DNA from: Coffea arabica
Taxonomy: Eukaryota > Streptophyta > Magnoliopsida > Gentianales > Rubiaceae
Reading direction: 5' to 3'
Assembly: GCF_036785885.1 (NCBI RefSeq)
Contig: NC_092316.1
Coordinates: forward strand, 15,431,001 to 15,495,000
DNA length: 64,000 bases
Positions 11,828 through 22,262 of this stretch are shown here, in pieces. Under the pieces are notes generated by a model that saw nothing but the letters and a program-made list of their open reading frames with translations, ran no database searches and was not told the DNA's origin. A program made the position numbers and the translations under genes. The first letter of the stretch is position 1. Each line of letters opens with the position of its first letter.

Positions 11828-13411
11828 TGTTAATGCGCAAATTAGGCAGTTTATTTGTTAATATTTCCCCCTTTATTTTGACCAAATATTGTGATAATTT
11901 GCTAGATTCTACTTATATTTGAATTTTCGTATGATTTCTAGGAACTTCAAGTCAATTGAGGCAGAAAAGGAGAAATTGAAGCCTAATTGAGGAAATTTCA
12001 TTAAGAAAATCTTGATACAAGTTTCTTAGTTGATACTTGAAAACCGCTACATCAGGGATGATGGGGTGTAGAAATCATCCAGGAGTATTCATCTACAATG
12101 CCCTGTTTGGTTGATGATTGTTACTGCATGAAGTTAGTAAGCGTTTTGGACTTTTGCTTTTGGTTAGTTTACGGCAAAGAACAGTACAACTGATGCAGCA
12201 GGAAGTCCGCATCCCATTGAGCTTCAATTGCACACGAGGCCCATTTTTGGAACAAAAAAAAAGAAACGCTAAAGAAGCCCAGGGAAGGCTAGGTCAAACA
12301 AGACCTCTAGTTCAACTGAAGAGGAAAAGAAAAAGAAAAAAAAGGGAGACTCTGAAAATCAACGGAGGCCATTCTATTCCGTCCCCTTTTTCCTTCCTTT
12401 TCCCAATTTATTTTCCTTTTTCAATTAAGAACTCGAGTAGTACTTTTGGCTGCAATTCAACTATGAGGAGTGGCTAATTTCTTCATTTAGTCAGAGGTTA
12501 AATCGAAGCTTTGGTTTGACAAAACTGTGAGATCGAATTGATTTGCCTACGTTCTTTAATTTGCAAGTATTTATATATTTTCCTGTTCACTTATGCATAT
12601 GATTATTTCTTGCAATTAAATACTTGATCACTGTTTAATTGTGTGAATAATTAACAGCCATCTAAGAGTGCTCAATCTATAATTGTTGGGTAATTTTAGT
12701 GCATGTGGAAAGTGACATGATTCAATTGTAGTAGAAACTTTTGAGTTGTTGTTGCGGAAATATATGATATAGCCTAAATAAATAGAGCGTGTGTGTTTGT
12801 TGGTTATAATTGGTGGCCAGTCTAATGATTAATGCTGTCAATAGGTTAAATCCTAAGAGCGTGTTTAGGACTGCTTAATTGGCTAGGGCAATAACTACAG
12901 AGTTTGTTGTGGTTATCGAATCAGGAAGGTCAGGCAGGTTGTCAGAGCTTGTTGACAACCATAACCAGTTTATTTGTAAATGAAAGATTTTATCTATGCA
13001 TCTGTGATCAGTGATTTGAACCATTAGTGGAGATTATACCTTTGACTAGAGATTTTTTTTCTGTTAATTTACTTTGTATTTATTGTTATTTATTTTTTCT
13101 GTGATTGTCTTATTTTTTATTTGAGCAATTAAATTAGACAGTTCCATATCAATCCCCCCATTTTTATTTAATGTTACCTTCATTCAAAATAAATTCCTAA
13201 GTCCCTGTGGATTCGACCCTGCTCACTGCTATATTCGAATTGTATCTTTCACGTAATTAAGATACTTTGGTATATCGAATCAAGTAAACTCTGGCATCAG
13301 GGTGAAGCTAGTAACCCATTGCACAGCCTAAATCCCTGCTCCAGTACCATAGTGGATTTAATTCGTGATTTAAGAGTAGGAATTTTACTTTTGCTGGTTT
13401 GACACCCACCA
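11828..13411 (+). repeat. element C 5' LTR
   Basis: Starts TGTTAATGCGC and ends GACACCCACCA (TG...CA), 1584 bp. Its partner is 25994-27577. An open frame of about 119 codons near 12118-12477 is kept in both LTRs but has no ATG and no recognisable domain. Confidence 0.95.
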
Positions 13412-13416
13412 AATTT

Positions 13417-13434
13417 TGGCGCCGTTGCCGGGGA
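13417..13434 (+). other. element C primer-binding site (tRNA-Asp type)
   Basis: TGGCGCCGTTGCCGGGGA begins 5 bp after the 5' LTR. This is the minus-strand priming site expected for Athila-type elements. Confidence 0.9.
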
Positions 13435-13506
13435 CTTGATGTCCAAATAAATTTATTTTCTTTGTTTATTTTTTATTTTTATTTTTATTTTTATTGTTAC
13501 TGGTTT

Positions 13507-16500
13507 ATGCCTAGATCTTCTCATACAGGTGAACTGCAATATAATCCTGAGATAGAGAAGACTGTTCGTGCATTGAGAAAAGCAACAAGAGAACGAGCAG
13601 AGGCATCCTCCTCATCTACTGGACATAATTCAGTAGGAGATTTTGTGGATTCATTTAGTGAGACAGAAGAGATAAATAGCACCATGGCTAATGAACGGAC
13701 ATTGAGAGAATTGGCTGCACCAGATTTAAATCAACAGCCTCTATGCATTACTTATCCTACATTAGAGGTTGCATTTGAGTTAAAATCTAGACTAATCCAT
13801 TTACTGCCTTCTTTTCATGGCTTACCAGGTGAAGATCCCCACAAGCATCTCAAAGAATTCCATGTGGTTTGCTCGACAATGAAACCCCAGGGAGTCACAG
13901 AGGAACAAATTAAATTAAGAGCCTTTCCATTTTCCTTAGCCGATAAAGCTAAGGATTGGCTCTATTATCTGCCCTCTGGGTCAATATCCACATGGACAGA
14001 CATGAAGAAGCATTTCCTAGAAAAATTCTTTCCTGCATCCCGAGCTGCAAGCATTAGGAAAGACATCTGTGGAATTCGACAATTCAATGGAGAGACTCTA
14101 CATGAATATTGGGAAAGATTCAAGCAATTATGTGCTAGTTGTCCTCAACATCAAATTCCTGACCAGCTCCTCATCCAATATTTTTATGAGGGTCTGTCCC
14201 AAACTGACAGAAGAATTATTGATGCTGCCAGTAGGGGCTCCTTAGTGAATAAAACACCCACGGAGGCAAGAAGTTTGATATCGAGTATGGCTGCAAATGC
14301 TCAACAATTTGGAGACAGGCAGGATAACACAACTCGTAGAGTTAATGAGGTAAGTAATTCTTCAATAGAGCAAAGATTAGATTGTCTAACTTCTTTGGTT
14401 GAAAAGTTAGCTATAGGACAAATGCAGCAATTGAAAACATGTGGAATCTGCTATGGTTCGAGTCATCCAACAGATATGTGCCCCACACTCCAAGATGATT
14501 CGACTGAGCAGGCTAATGCAGTTGGATTTCCAGGACCACCTCAAAGGCGGTATGATCCCTATGCAAACACCTATAATCCAGGATGGAGGGATCATCCTAA
14601 TTTTAGTTATGTAGCAAGGCCACCAGGATTTCCACAACAGCCACAATATCAACCTAGACCTCAACTTTCACAGCAACAATCTGCTCCTAAATCAGGTATG
14701 TCACTTGAGGATATTGTGAAATCTTTGGCTACTAACACTCAACAATTTCAACAGGAGACGAAAGCTAGCATTCATAATTTGGAGAATCAAATGAACCAGT
14801 TAGCTTCCACAGTCAATAGATTGGAGTCCCAATTATCTGGAAAGCTACCCTCGCAGACAATTTTCAACCCCAAGCAAAATGCCAGTGCCATCACATTAAG
14901 AAGTGGCAAAGAGTTGCCTGAGCCGAGCAAGAGAATTTCTGAACAAGCAATCGAGGAAGAGCTCGAAAAAGAGGGGAATGTGTCTCAACCTAGGGCCTTG
15001 GAACAACCAGATTTTGGAGAAAAATCAACACAAGTGGTTACACCTCCTCCTCCATTTCCTAGTCGACTGGCAAAGTCCAAAAAGCAAGAGCAAGAACAAG
15101 AGATTTTGGACACTTTTCGAAAAGTTGAGGTAAATATCCCTCTTTTAGATGTAATTAAGCAAATTCCTAGATATGCTAAATTTTTGAAGGAGTTATGCAC
15201 TGGTAAGAAAAAGTTTATAGGAAACGAGAAAGTGCATATGGGAGAAAATGTCTCGGCAGTTCTGCAGAAAAAATTGCCTCCTAAATGCAAGGACCCGGGT
15301 ATGTTTACTGTCCCTTGCAAAATAGGCAATATTAAAATTGAAAAAACTATGTTGGATTTGGGTGCTTCGATAAATGTTATGTCTCGTTCTATTTATAATT
15401 TAATGAACGTTGGGTCTTTAAAAGAGACGGACGTAATAATTCAACTGGCTGATCGATCAAATGCCTATCCTGATGGAGTTTTGAAGGATATTTTAGTGCA
15501 AATTGATAATTTAATTTTTTCTGCAGATTTTTATGTGCTTGATATGGAGGATGATAATTCTAATTCATCTCCAATACTGTTAGGGAGACCATTTTTGAAA
15601 ACTACTAGAACAAAAATTGATGTTTTCACTGGCACATTGACTATGGAATTTGATGGTGATGTTATTAAATTTAGTATTTATGATGCCATGAAATATCCTG
15701 GTGAATCTCATTCAGTTTTTGTTATAGATGTAATTGATTCTTTGGCGCAACAAAATTTTGAATTTAATAATGACGATGCGTTGAAGGTTGCTATTTCTAC
15801 TGGTCTCTGTCAGGAAAATTTGCAAAAAATAAAAGGAAAGTTTGTTTTTCCTTTTGAATTGCAGGAAGTTATTTTTGAATTGAATTCTCTTTGTCCAGAA
15901 TTTTCCAATGTGTCTTACTTGGAATTACCTTTGTCTCATTCACAGCTTTTGCCATCTATTGTGCAAGCCCCGAAGGTGGAATTAAAGCAGTTACCAGATA
16001 ATTTAAAGGATGCATTCTTGGGAGATGGAGATACACTCCCAGTAATAATTTCCAGTAAATTGACTGCTTTAGAGGAAGAAAAACTAATTCAAGTGTTGAA
16101 GGACCACAAGGAGGCAATAGGATGGACAGTGGCTGACATAAAAGGATTAAGTCCAGCCACTTGCATGCATCGCATCTTGTTAGAAGATGGTGCTAAGCCT
16201 TTGAGAGAGGCACAAAGGAGATTGAACCCACCAATGATGGAGATAGTGAAGAAAGAAGTTTTAAAACTTCTTGACACAGGTATAATCTATCCCATTTCGG
16301 ATAGTAAGTGGGTAAGTCCTGTTCAAATAGTTCCTAAAAAGACAGGAATTACTGTTATTGAAAATCCTAAAGGTGAGTTAGTGCCCACTCGAGTTCAAAA
16401 TAGGTAGAGAGTTTGTACCGATTTTAGAAAATTAAATGCATTAACTCGTAAAGATCATTTTCCATTGCCTTTTATTGATCAGATGTTGGAAAGGTTGGCA

Positions 16501-16870
16501 GGAAAATCTCATTATTGCTGTCTTGATGGTTTTTCAGGTTTTCTACAAATTCCAGTAGCGCCTGAAGATCAAGAGAAAACCACATTTACTTGCTCTTTTG
16601 GTACATTTGCCTATAGACGAATGCCTTTTGGTCTTTGTAATGCGCCTGCTACATTTCAAAGGTGTATGGTTAGTATATTTTCTGATTATGTGGAGAATAT
16701 CATAGAAGTGTTTATGGATGATTTTACTGTCTATGGTAATTTTTTTGATGAATGTTTAACTAACCTCACAAAAATTCTTAAAAGGTGCATTGAGACTAAT
16801 CTTGTCTTAAATTATGAGAAATGTCATTTTATGGTAGACCAAGGCATAATTTTAGGCCATGTGGTATCTG
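13507..16870 (+). pseudogene. element C gag-protease-RT, 5' segment
   Basis: The start is the ATG at 13507 (MPRSSHTGEL), matching the gag start of element B. The gag core is followed by a zinc knuckle (Cys about residue 312, C-X2-C-X4-H-X4-C), an aspartic protease with active-site DLGA near residue 617, and the N-terminal RT. The frame is open for 966 codons to a TAG at 16405-16407, which sits where relatives have a conserved Trp (before RVC-DFRKLN), a TGG-to-TAG change. The same frame then continues through RT fingers and palm, with the catalytic FMDD at 16711-16722, and stops making sense at 16870 where element D was inserted. It would supply capsid, protease and polymerase for retrotransposition. 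Confidence 0.92.
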
Positions 16871-17550
16871 TGATGTGTGCACGGATCTTAGCCCACGTAA
16901 TGACCAAGTCCGAGTTCGGGTCTAGTCACACGTGCACGAGCCAAGCTCTTCAAAGAATCACTCCAAGCCCTTGTTAGAGTTGTCCAAGACCAGCATGGAG
17001 TCCACAAAGATATTGGGGGCTTGGAGAGAGACAATCGAGTCATTTATACCATGATCCAAGCCCACGAAGAGTCAAGCGGGCCACCAAGAGAATAAGGCCT
17101 TAGGGCCCCATCAATTAGTTAGCAATTAGTTAATGATTAAGTAAAAGCATGGGCCGGCCCATCTTGTTCCAAGAGCATGGGCCGACTTCTTTCCTTTTCC
17201 TAACCTTTAGGGTTTTAGTTACTTTAGCCTATAAATAGGCTTGCTTTGTAAGGTTTAAGGGGACAAGTTTTATGAATAAAATTCTTAGTACTTTCGTTTT
17301 CTTTCTAGAGAATTCGAGCCTTTAACTTGCTTTGGCAAGGGTTATTGAGCAATCTTGCGTCCTGTCCTTGATTGTTCATCCGACCTATTCCCCTGGAGTA
17401 TTCACCTTCATCGGAGTGTCGTCTACCACCTAAGTCAAATTGTGTCGTTCGTTTGACTCTAGGTTCCGCAAACCAAGCGTTGGACAACCTCGCTAGATCC
17501 TTGGGCAAACGTGCTACGTGTCTCGAACGTGTTGATCGAGGAACGTATCA
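16871..17550 (+). repeat. element D 5' LTR
   Basis: Begins TGATGTGTGCACGG and ends ACGTATCA, so the ends form a TGAT/ATCA inverted repeat. It contains CCTATAAATAGG near 17230, a likely TATA box, and AATAAA near 17274, a plausible polyadenylation signal. Confidence 0.93.
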
Positions 17551-17552
17551 GT

Positions 17553-17564
17553 TGGCTTCAGAGC
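17553..17564 (+). other. element D primer-binding site (initiator-Met-like)
   Basis: TGGCTTCAGAGC lies 2 bp after the 5' LTR and resembles the common TGGTATCAGAGC site complementary to initiator tRNA-Met, with two changes. Confidence 0.6.
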
Positions 17565-17649
17565 TTTGGTGGAGGTATCTTCCGTTATATCCATAGCTTT
17601 GACTTAGTTTTGTTGATTTCCGCTACCTTGTTTTACCAAAAAAAAAAAA

Positions 17650-19690
17650 AAGTCACTATTCACAGTTACTGTTCACCGACACTGTTCACACGTACTGTTC
17701 ACCGACACTGTTCATCCGACACTGTTCGTCGTTACTGTTCATCCGAACACAAAATCTGTTGGTGTGTTATCTCCTTTGTGTTGTGTCTAGTTTGTTGATA
17801 ATTTTTGTCCACAACTTATTCTTGCGTTGGAGTCGTTGGTTGTTGTGTCACCAATTCTATCCGTTGTGTGTCACGTCGTTGCTTGAAAATCTGTCCAAAC
17901 TTGGTTGTGTCTTGCATCTTCAATTCTGCCATGCATGTTTCTTTGTTGTGTCAAATCTGCCCGGAATTTTGTTGGTCTTCGTGAGTCCAATTTCTATCTA
18001 TTCATCCGTAGTTGTTGTGAACAATCTGTCCGCAAGTTGTTTCGTGGTATTGAGTCGTTTGTTGCATCGAAATTTCTGGTCGTTGGTGTTCCAACATTGC
18101 TACCAAATTCTGTCCAAGTCGTTAGTCATAGCCGAAGGCAACAAGAAAACAAGAGGGCGATGGCTAGGGTTTCCTTGTGGCGGCTAGGGTTCCCTTTGTG
18201 TGGCTAGGATTTCATTTGTGTGGCTAGGTTTTCCTTGTGGCGGCTAGGGTTCCCTTTGTGCGGCTAGGGTTTCGTTTGCGCTACGGTTTCATTTGCGCTA
18301 GGGTTTCTTTGTTTTCACTTGGACACTCTCCTATATTTTGGAGTACTCTCCTACATTCTCTCCTACATTTTAGGAACACTCTCCTATATTCTCTCCTACG
18401 TTTTAGGAACACTCTCCTAAATTCTCTCCTACATTTTTGGAACACTTTCCTACATTCTCTCCTATGTTTTAGGAACACTCTCCTATATTTTAGGAACACT
18501 CTTTTACATTCACTCCTACATTTTAGGAACACTCTCCTACATTCTCTCATCCATTTTAGGAAACTTTTCTATATTCTCTCATCCATTTTAGGAAACTCTC
18601 CTATAATCTCTCATCCATTCTGTTCACCGACACTGTTCATCCGACACTGTTCGTCGTTACTGTTCATCCGAACACAAAATCTGTTGGTGTGTTATCTCCT
18701 TTGTGTTGTGTCTAGTTTGTTGATAATTTTTGTCCACAACTTGTTCTTGCGTTGGAGTCGTTGGTTGTTGTGTCACCAATTCTATCCGTTGTGTGTCACG
18801 TCGTTGCTTGAAAATCTGTCCAAACTTGGTTGTGTCTTGCATCTTCAATTCTACCATGCATGTTTCTTTGTTGTGTCAAATCTGCCCGGAATTTTGTTGG
18901 TCTTCGTGAGTCCAATTTCTATCTATTCATCCGTAGTTGTTGTGAACAATCTGTCCGCAAGTTGTTTCGTGGTATTGAGTCGTTTGTTGCATCGAAATTT
19001 CTGGTCGTTGGTGTTCCAACATTGCTACCAAATTCTGTCCAAGTCGTTAGTCATAGCCGAAGGCAACAAGAAAACAAGAGGGCGATGACTAGGGTTTCCT
19101 TGTGGCGGCTAGGGTTCCCTCTGTGTGGCTAGGATTTCATTTGTGTGGCTAGGTTTTCCTTGTGGCGGCTAGGGTTCCCTTTGTGCGGCTAGGAATTCAT
19201 TTGTGCGGCTAGGGTTTCGTTTGCGCTAGGGTTTCATTTGCGTTAGGGTTTCTTTGTTTTCACTTGGACACTCTCCTATATTTTGGAGTACTCTCCTACA
19301 TTCTCTCCTACATTTTAGGAACACTCTCCTATATTCTCTCCTACATTTTAGGAACACTCTCCTACATTCTCTCCTACATTTTTGGAACACTTTCCTACAT
19401 TCTCTCCTATGTTTTAGGAACACTCTCCTATATTTTAGGAACACTCTTTTACATTCACTCCTACATTTTAGGAACACTCTCCTACATTCTCTCATCCATT
19501 TTAGGAAACTTTTCTATATTCTCTCATCCATTTTAGGAAACTCTCCTATAATCTCTCATCCATTTTAGGAAACTTTCCTATATTCTCTCATCCATTCTAG
19601 GAAACTTTCCTATATTCTCTCGGCCATTTTAGGAAACTCTCCTATATTCTCTCATCCACTTTAGAAAACTACTCCTACACTTTAGAACGC
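17650..19690 (+). repeat. element D leader: duplicated ~930-bp block with minisatellites
   Basis: Unit 1 (17695-18619, 925 bp) is followed head to tail by unit 2 (18620 to about 19563, 945 bp; the extra 20 bp is one more GGCTAGG-type repeat). Each unit has CTGTTCACCGACA-like short repeats, a 500-bp unique part, a cluster of GGCTAGGGTTCCCTTTGTG repeats, and a 33-bp minisatellite (ACTCTCCTACATTCTCTCC...TTTTAGGA; 18320-18617 and 19265-19680). Long open frames through this DNA are repeat translations, not genes. Confidence 0.88.
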
Positions 19691-19875
19691 TAGGGTTTCC
19701 TTTTTTTTGTGACACACATACCATTGCTGACCACCACCCACATCTCTTCCAAATTCATCCATTTCACCTCATTTTGCACCCACATCTGTGTCTTATCTTC
19801 TTGGTTACTCTTGTGGAAAAAGCTGGTGACAGTTATTGGACTTGAGCGGCATTTCTCAACTACCTAACCCAACAG

Positions 19876-19989
19876 GTAAAGATATTTGGTAAGTTCATTG
19901 GAGTGACATCTATATACACGAGTGCGAGTGGATACACGTAAGGGAGCGTGAAAGGCAATATCTTCGGTTTCGTTGCTAACTTTTTGCAG
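19876..19989 (+). other. probable intron in the element D leader
   Basis: TTGCTAACTTTTTGCAG at 19973-19989 has the form of a plant 3' splice site, with a CTAAC branch-like motif and pyrimidine run. Candidate donors are ACAG/GTAAAG near 19876 and TTTG/GTAAGTTC near 19891. Splicing would bring the protease ATG at 20006 close to the end of the leader. The exact donor is not decided. Confidence 0.45.
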
Positions 19990-20005
19990 GTTCCCTCATA
20001 CATTC

Positions 20006-20653
20006 ATGGCGAGTACAAGACGCATAAAAGTTAGCTCACAACATTGTCTTCTTGATCCTAAGGGAGTCAAAGAAGTGGCATTATGTGGTGTAGATGAGCA
20101 ATTGGACATCGTCAAATCTCAGTTGCTTGGTTGGTTTTATACCCGTTGCGGTGTCAAAGATAAAATTTGTAGCTTGGCCATTGATGGGAGTTGTGAAGTC
20201 AACCTTGCAAGTGCTATCATGGTTGAGAAATTAAATCTTCCAACCATTGATCATCTTCAACCGTACAAGTTGGCGAGCACTCATGGTGAAGTTTGGGTTA
20301 CTAAGCACACACTTGTACCTATTCAAATCGGCAAATATGTGGATGAGGTGTTGTGTGATGTAGTCCCAATTCAAGTGACACATGTGTTATTGGGCAAAGC
20401 ATGGATGTCAAGGCGAGAAGTTAAATATGATGGACATACTAATAAGTATTCCTTCTTATTTAATGGTCGTCGTTTTGGACTAGTATCGCTTACTTATGAC
20501 CAGCTTTGTATTGATCTAGCACGCATGAAAAGTGAGCTTGAGCGTTATAGGATGGAGAAAAATCGAGATGAGGGATTTGAGCCTGAAGAGGTAAAATCCG
20601 AGAGAGTTGAAAGCAATGAGATCAAAGGGGCAGCTGTTGAACTAGAAAAATAG
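20006..20653 (+). CDS. element D ORF1: retropepsin-like protein (215 aa)
   Basis: The ATG at 20006 follows the apparent splice site. Residues about 52-160 match the plant Ty3/Gypsy retropepsin pattern: an AIDGSC-x-VNLAS active-site loop (Asp60), VEKLNLP, a PYKLAS stretch, VPIQIGKYVDEVLCDVVP, and the closing LLGKAW block. Relatives usually read IDGGS or DSGS; here one residue of the loop is missing, so activity is doubtful. A charged Glu/Lys-rich tail ends at a TAG (20651-20653). ORF2 begins with ATG at the very next base in the same frame, so the two may once have been one protein. No gag or RT accompanies it. Confidence 0.75.
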   Translation: MASTRRIKVSSQHCLLDPKGVKEVALCGVDEQLDIVKSQLLGWFYTRCGVKDKICSLAIDGSCEVNLASAIMVEKLNLPTIDHLQPYKLASTHGEVWVTKHTLVPIQIGKYVDEVLCDVVPIQVTHVLLGKAWMSRREVKYDGHTNKYSFLFNGRRFGLVSLTYDQLCIDLARMKSELERYRMEKNRDEGFEPEEVKSERVESNEIKGAAVELEK

Positions 20654-21424
20654 ATGGACAAATCGGATGAGATGGGTGATAAAAAGGAAGAGCAGAGAGA
20701 AAGAGGGCTGATTTTGAGCAAGAATGTGAGGGCCTATTATTTTCCTAACGAACTTACCTTTGCTTTGTTTAGTGTTTCTTCTTTTATACAGATCAAGCAA
20801 AGGCAAGTTGAGTTGATCTTGGTGTGTTCCAGTCCAAAATCAATTGTAGACTTTGCAAACCTCCATGGAGTTGGTACTCCAAGAGTTAAACCCCGTTGGT
20901 ATCCATTCATGGAACAATGTCAACTCAAATCAGTCCACACCAAAGGGGAGTTGATTCGAGCTCGTCTTGAAGGGAACACTCCACATTTTGGGGATGGTTG
21001 TGTACTAAGGGTTCGTTTAAAGAACAAATACCTTAACGACCATTATGATTTTCGTCTTGTTCTTAGTCCACATGAAGCTCCAACATCACCAAATCCGCCT
21101 TGGTGCCTTGCAAGTGTGTCCGAACTGGAGTTCGATTTCATGGAATACACTTCACACCACTTTGAGGATCCTTACCTCATGACCACAAACAATCAAGTTG
21201 AGTATACATTGAAGATGGTTTGTGAGATTCAAGGTTCGACAAGGGTTATTTTTCAACTTAGCATGCGGATTTTGCATTGGATGACATCTGTAGCCATCAT
21301 AACAAGATTGAGTCGAAGGCATGTAACTCGTCTTGTCACCATTCGTGCTTCAATTTGTGGGCAAATTGCTTTCAAGAGGAGGGGAATGATACGGACAATA
21401 GGAACCACTGGAGTAAAGCCATGA
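20654..21424 (+). CDS. element D ORF2: unrecognised 256-aa protein
   Basis: It starts with ATG immediately after the ORF1 stop, in the same frame, and is open for 256 codons to TGA at 21422-21424. I recognise no domain. The N-terminus is charged (DKSDEMGDKKEEQRERG). A middle part has tryptophan/proline-rich segments (KPRWYPF, PNPPWCLASVSELEFDF) and the C-terminus is basic. It occupies the place where RT would follow protease but has none of the RT motifs. It may be transduplicated host sequence, an element-specific protein, or decayed pol read out of frame. The length without stops in AT-rich DNA favours past selection. Confidence 0.45.
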   Translation: MDKSDEMGDKKEEQRERGLILSKNVRAYYFPNELTFALFSVSSFIQIKQRQVELILVCSSPKSIVDFANLHGVGTPRVKPRWYPFMEQCQLKSVHTKGELIRARLEGNTPHFGDGCVLRVRLKNKYLNDHYDFRLVLSPHEAPTSPNPPWCLASVSELEFDFMEYTSHHFEDPYLMTTNNQVEYTLKMVCEIQGSTRVIFQLSMRILHWMTSVAIITRLSRRHVTRLVTIRASICGQIAFKRRGMIRTIGTTGVKP

Positions 21425-21561
21425 GTTTTTCTTGGCTGTTGTGAGCATTTTTCAAACTAAACAAGAAACATGTAAGTCAATGTGTGGTGGCGTTCGATTT
21501 GAGAATTCATACTACCAACCCTTGTTCGTGTCATTCATTTTCATTCAGATTTGAGGACAAA

Positions 21562-21582
21562 TCCTTCTCAAGTGGAGGGGAC
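21562..21582 (+). other. element D polypurine tract
   Basis: The purine-rich AAGTGGAGGGGA ending at 21581, immediately before the 3' LTR, is the expected plus-strand primer. It follows a GAGGACAAATC block commonly seen at the pol end of plant Ty3/Gypsy elements. Confidence 0.7.
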
Positions 21583-22262
21583 TAATGTGTGCACGGATCT
21601 TAGCCCACATAATGACCAAGTCCGAGTTCGGGTCTAGTCACACGTGCACGAGCCAAGCTCTTCAAAGAATCACTCCAAGCCCTTGTTAGAGTTGTCCAAG
21701 ACCAGCATGGAGTCCACAAAGATATTGGGGGCTTGGAGAGAGACAATCGAGTCATTTATACCATGATCCAAGCCCACGAAGAGTCAAGCGGGCCACCAAG
21801 AGAATAAGGCCTTAGGGCCCCATCAATTAGTTAGCAATTAGTTAATGATTAAGTAAAAGCATGGGCCGGCCCATCTTGTTCCAAGAGCATGGGCCGACTT
21901 CTTTCCTTTTCCTAACCTTTAGGGTTTTAGTTACTTTAGCCTATAAATAGGCTTGCTTTGTAAGGTTTAAGGGGACAAGTTTTATGAATAAAATTCTTAG
22001 TACTTTCGTTTTCTTTCTAGAGAATTCGAGCCTTTAACTTGCTTTGGCAAGGGTTATTGAGCAATCTTGCGTCCTGTCCTTGATTGTTCATCCGACCTAT
22101 TCCCCTGGAGTATTCACCTTCATCGAAGTGTCGTCTACCACCTAAGTCAAATCGTGTCGTCCGTTTGACTCTAGGTTCCGCAAACCAAGCGTTGGACAAT
22201 CTCGCTAGATCCTTGGGCAAACGTGCTACGTGTCTCGAACGTGTTGATCGAGGAATGTATCA
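21583..22262 (+). repeat. element D 3' LTR
   Basis: A 680-bp copy of 16871-17550. Its first bases are TAAT instead of TGAT, a point change at the LTR edge. It ends AATGTATCA, followed by the ATCTG target duplication. Confidence 0.92.

Larger units (their letters stand above)
16871..22262 (+). mobile_element. element D: non-autonomous LTR retrotransposon nested in element C RT
   Basis: A 5392-bp element flanked by ATCTG (16866-16870 and 22263-22267). Both LTRs are 680 bp with about 7 differences by eye (about 1%), so it is younger than its host. It has a Met-tRNA-like primer site, a 2.4-kb leader of tandem repeats, an apparent leader intron, a retropepsin ORF, a second ORF in the same frame and a polypurine tract. 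It lacks gag, RT, RNase H and integrase and must have moved with enzymes from another element. The 3' end (GAGGACAAATCCTTCTCAAG) resembles the pol end of plant chromoviruses, suggesting a Ty3/Gypsy partner. Confidence 0.92.

Noticed and set aside
18237..19088. 283-codon open frame in the element D leader
   Set aside because: It is a translation of the minisatellite and the duplicated block, without homology and with the same residues repeated; the real coding region starts at 20006.
17650..19690. CRISPR-like array
   Set aside because: The repeats are adjacent minisatellites with no unique spacers, in a eukaryotic retrotransposon.
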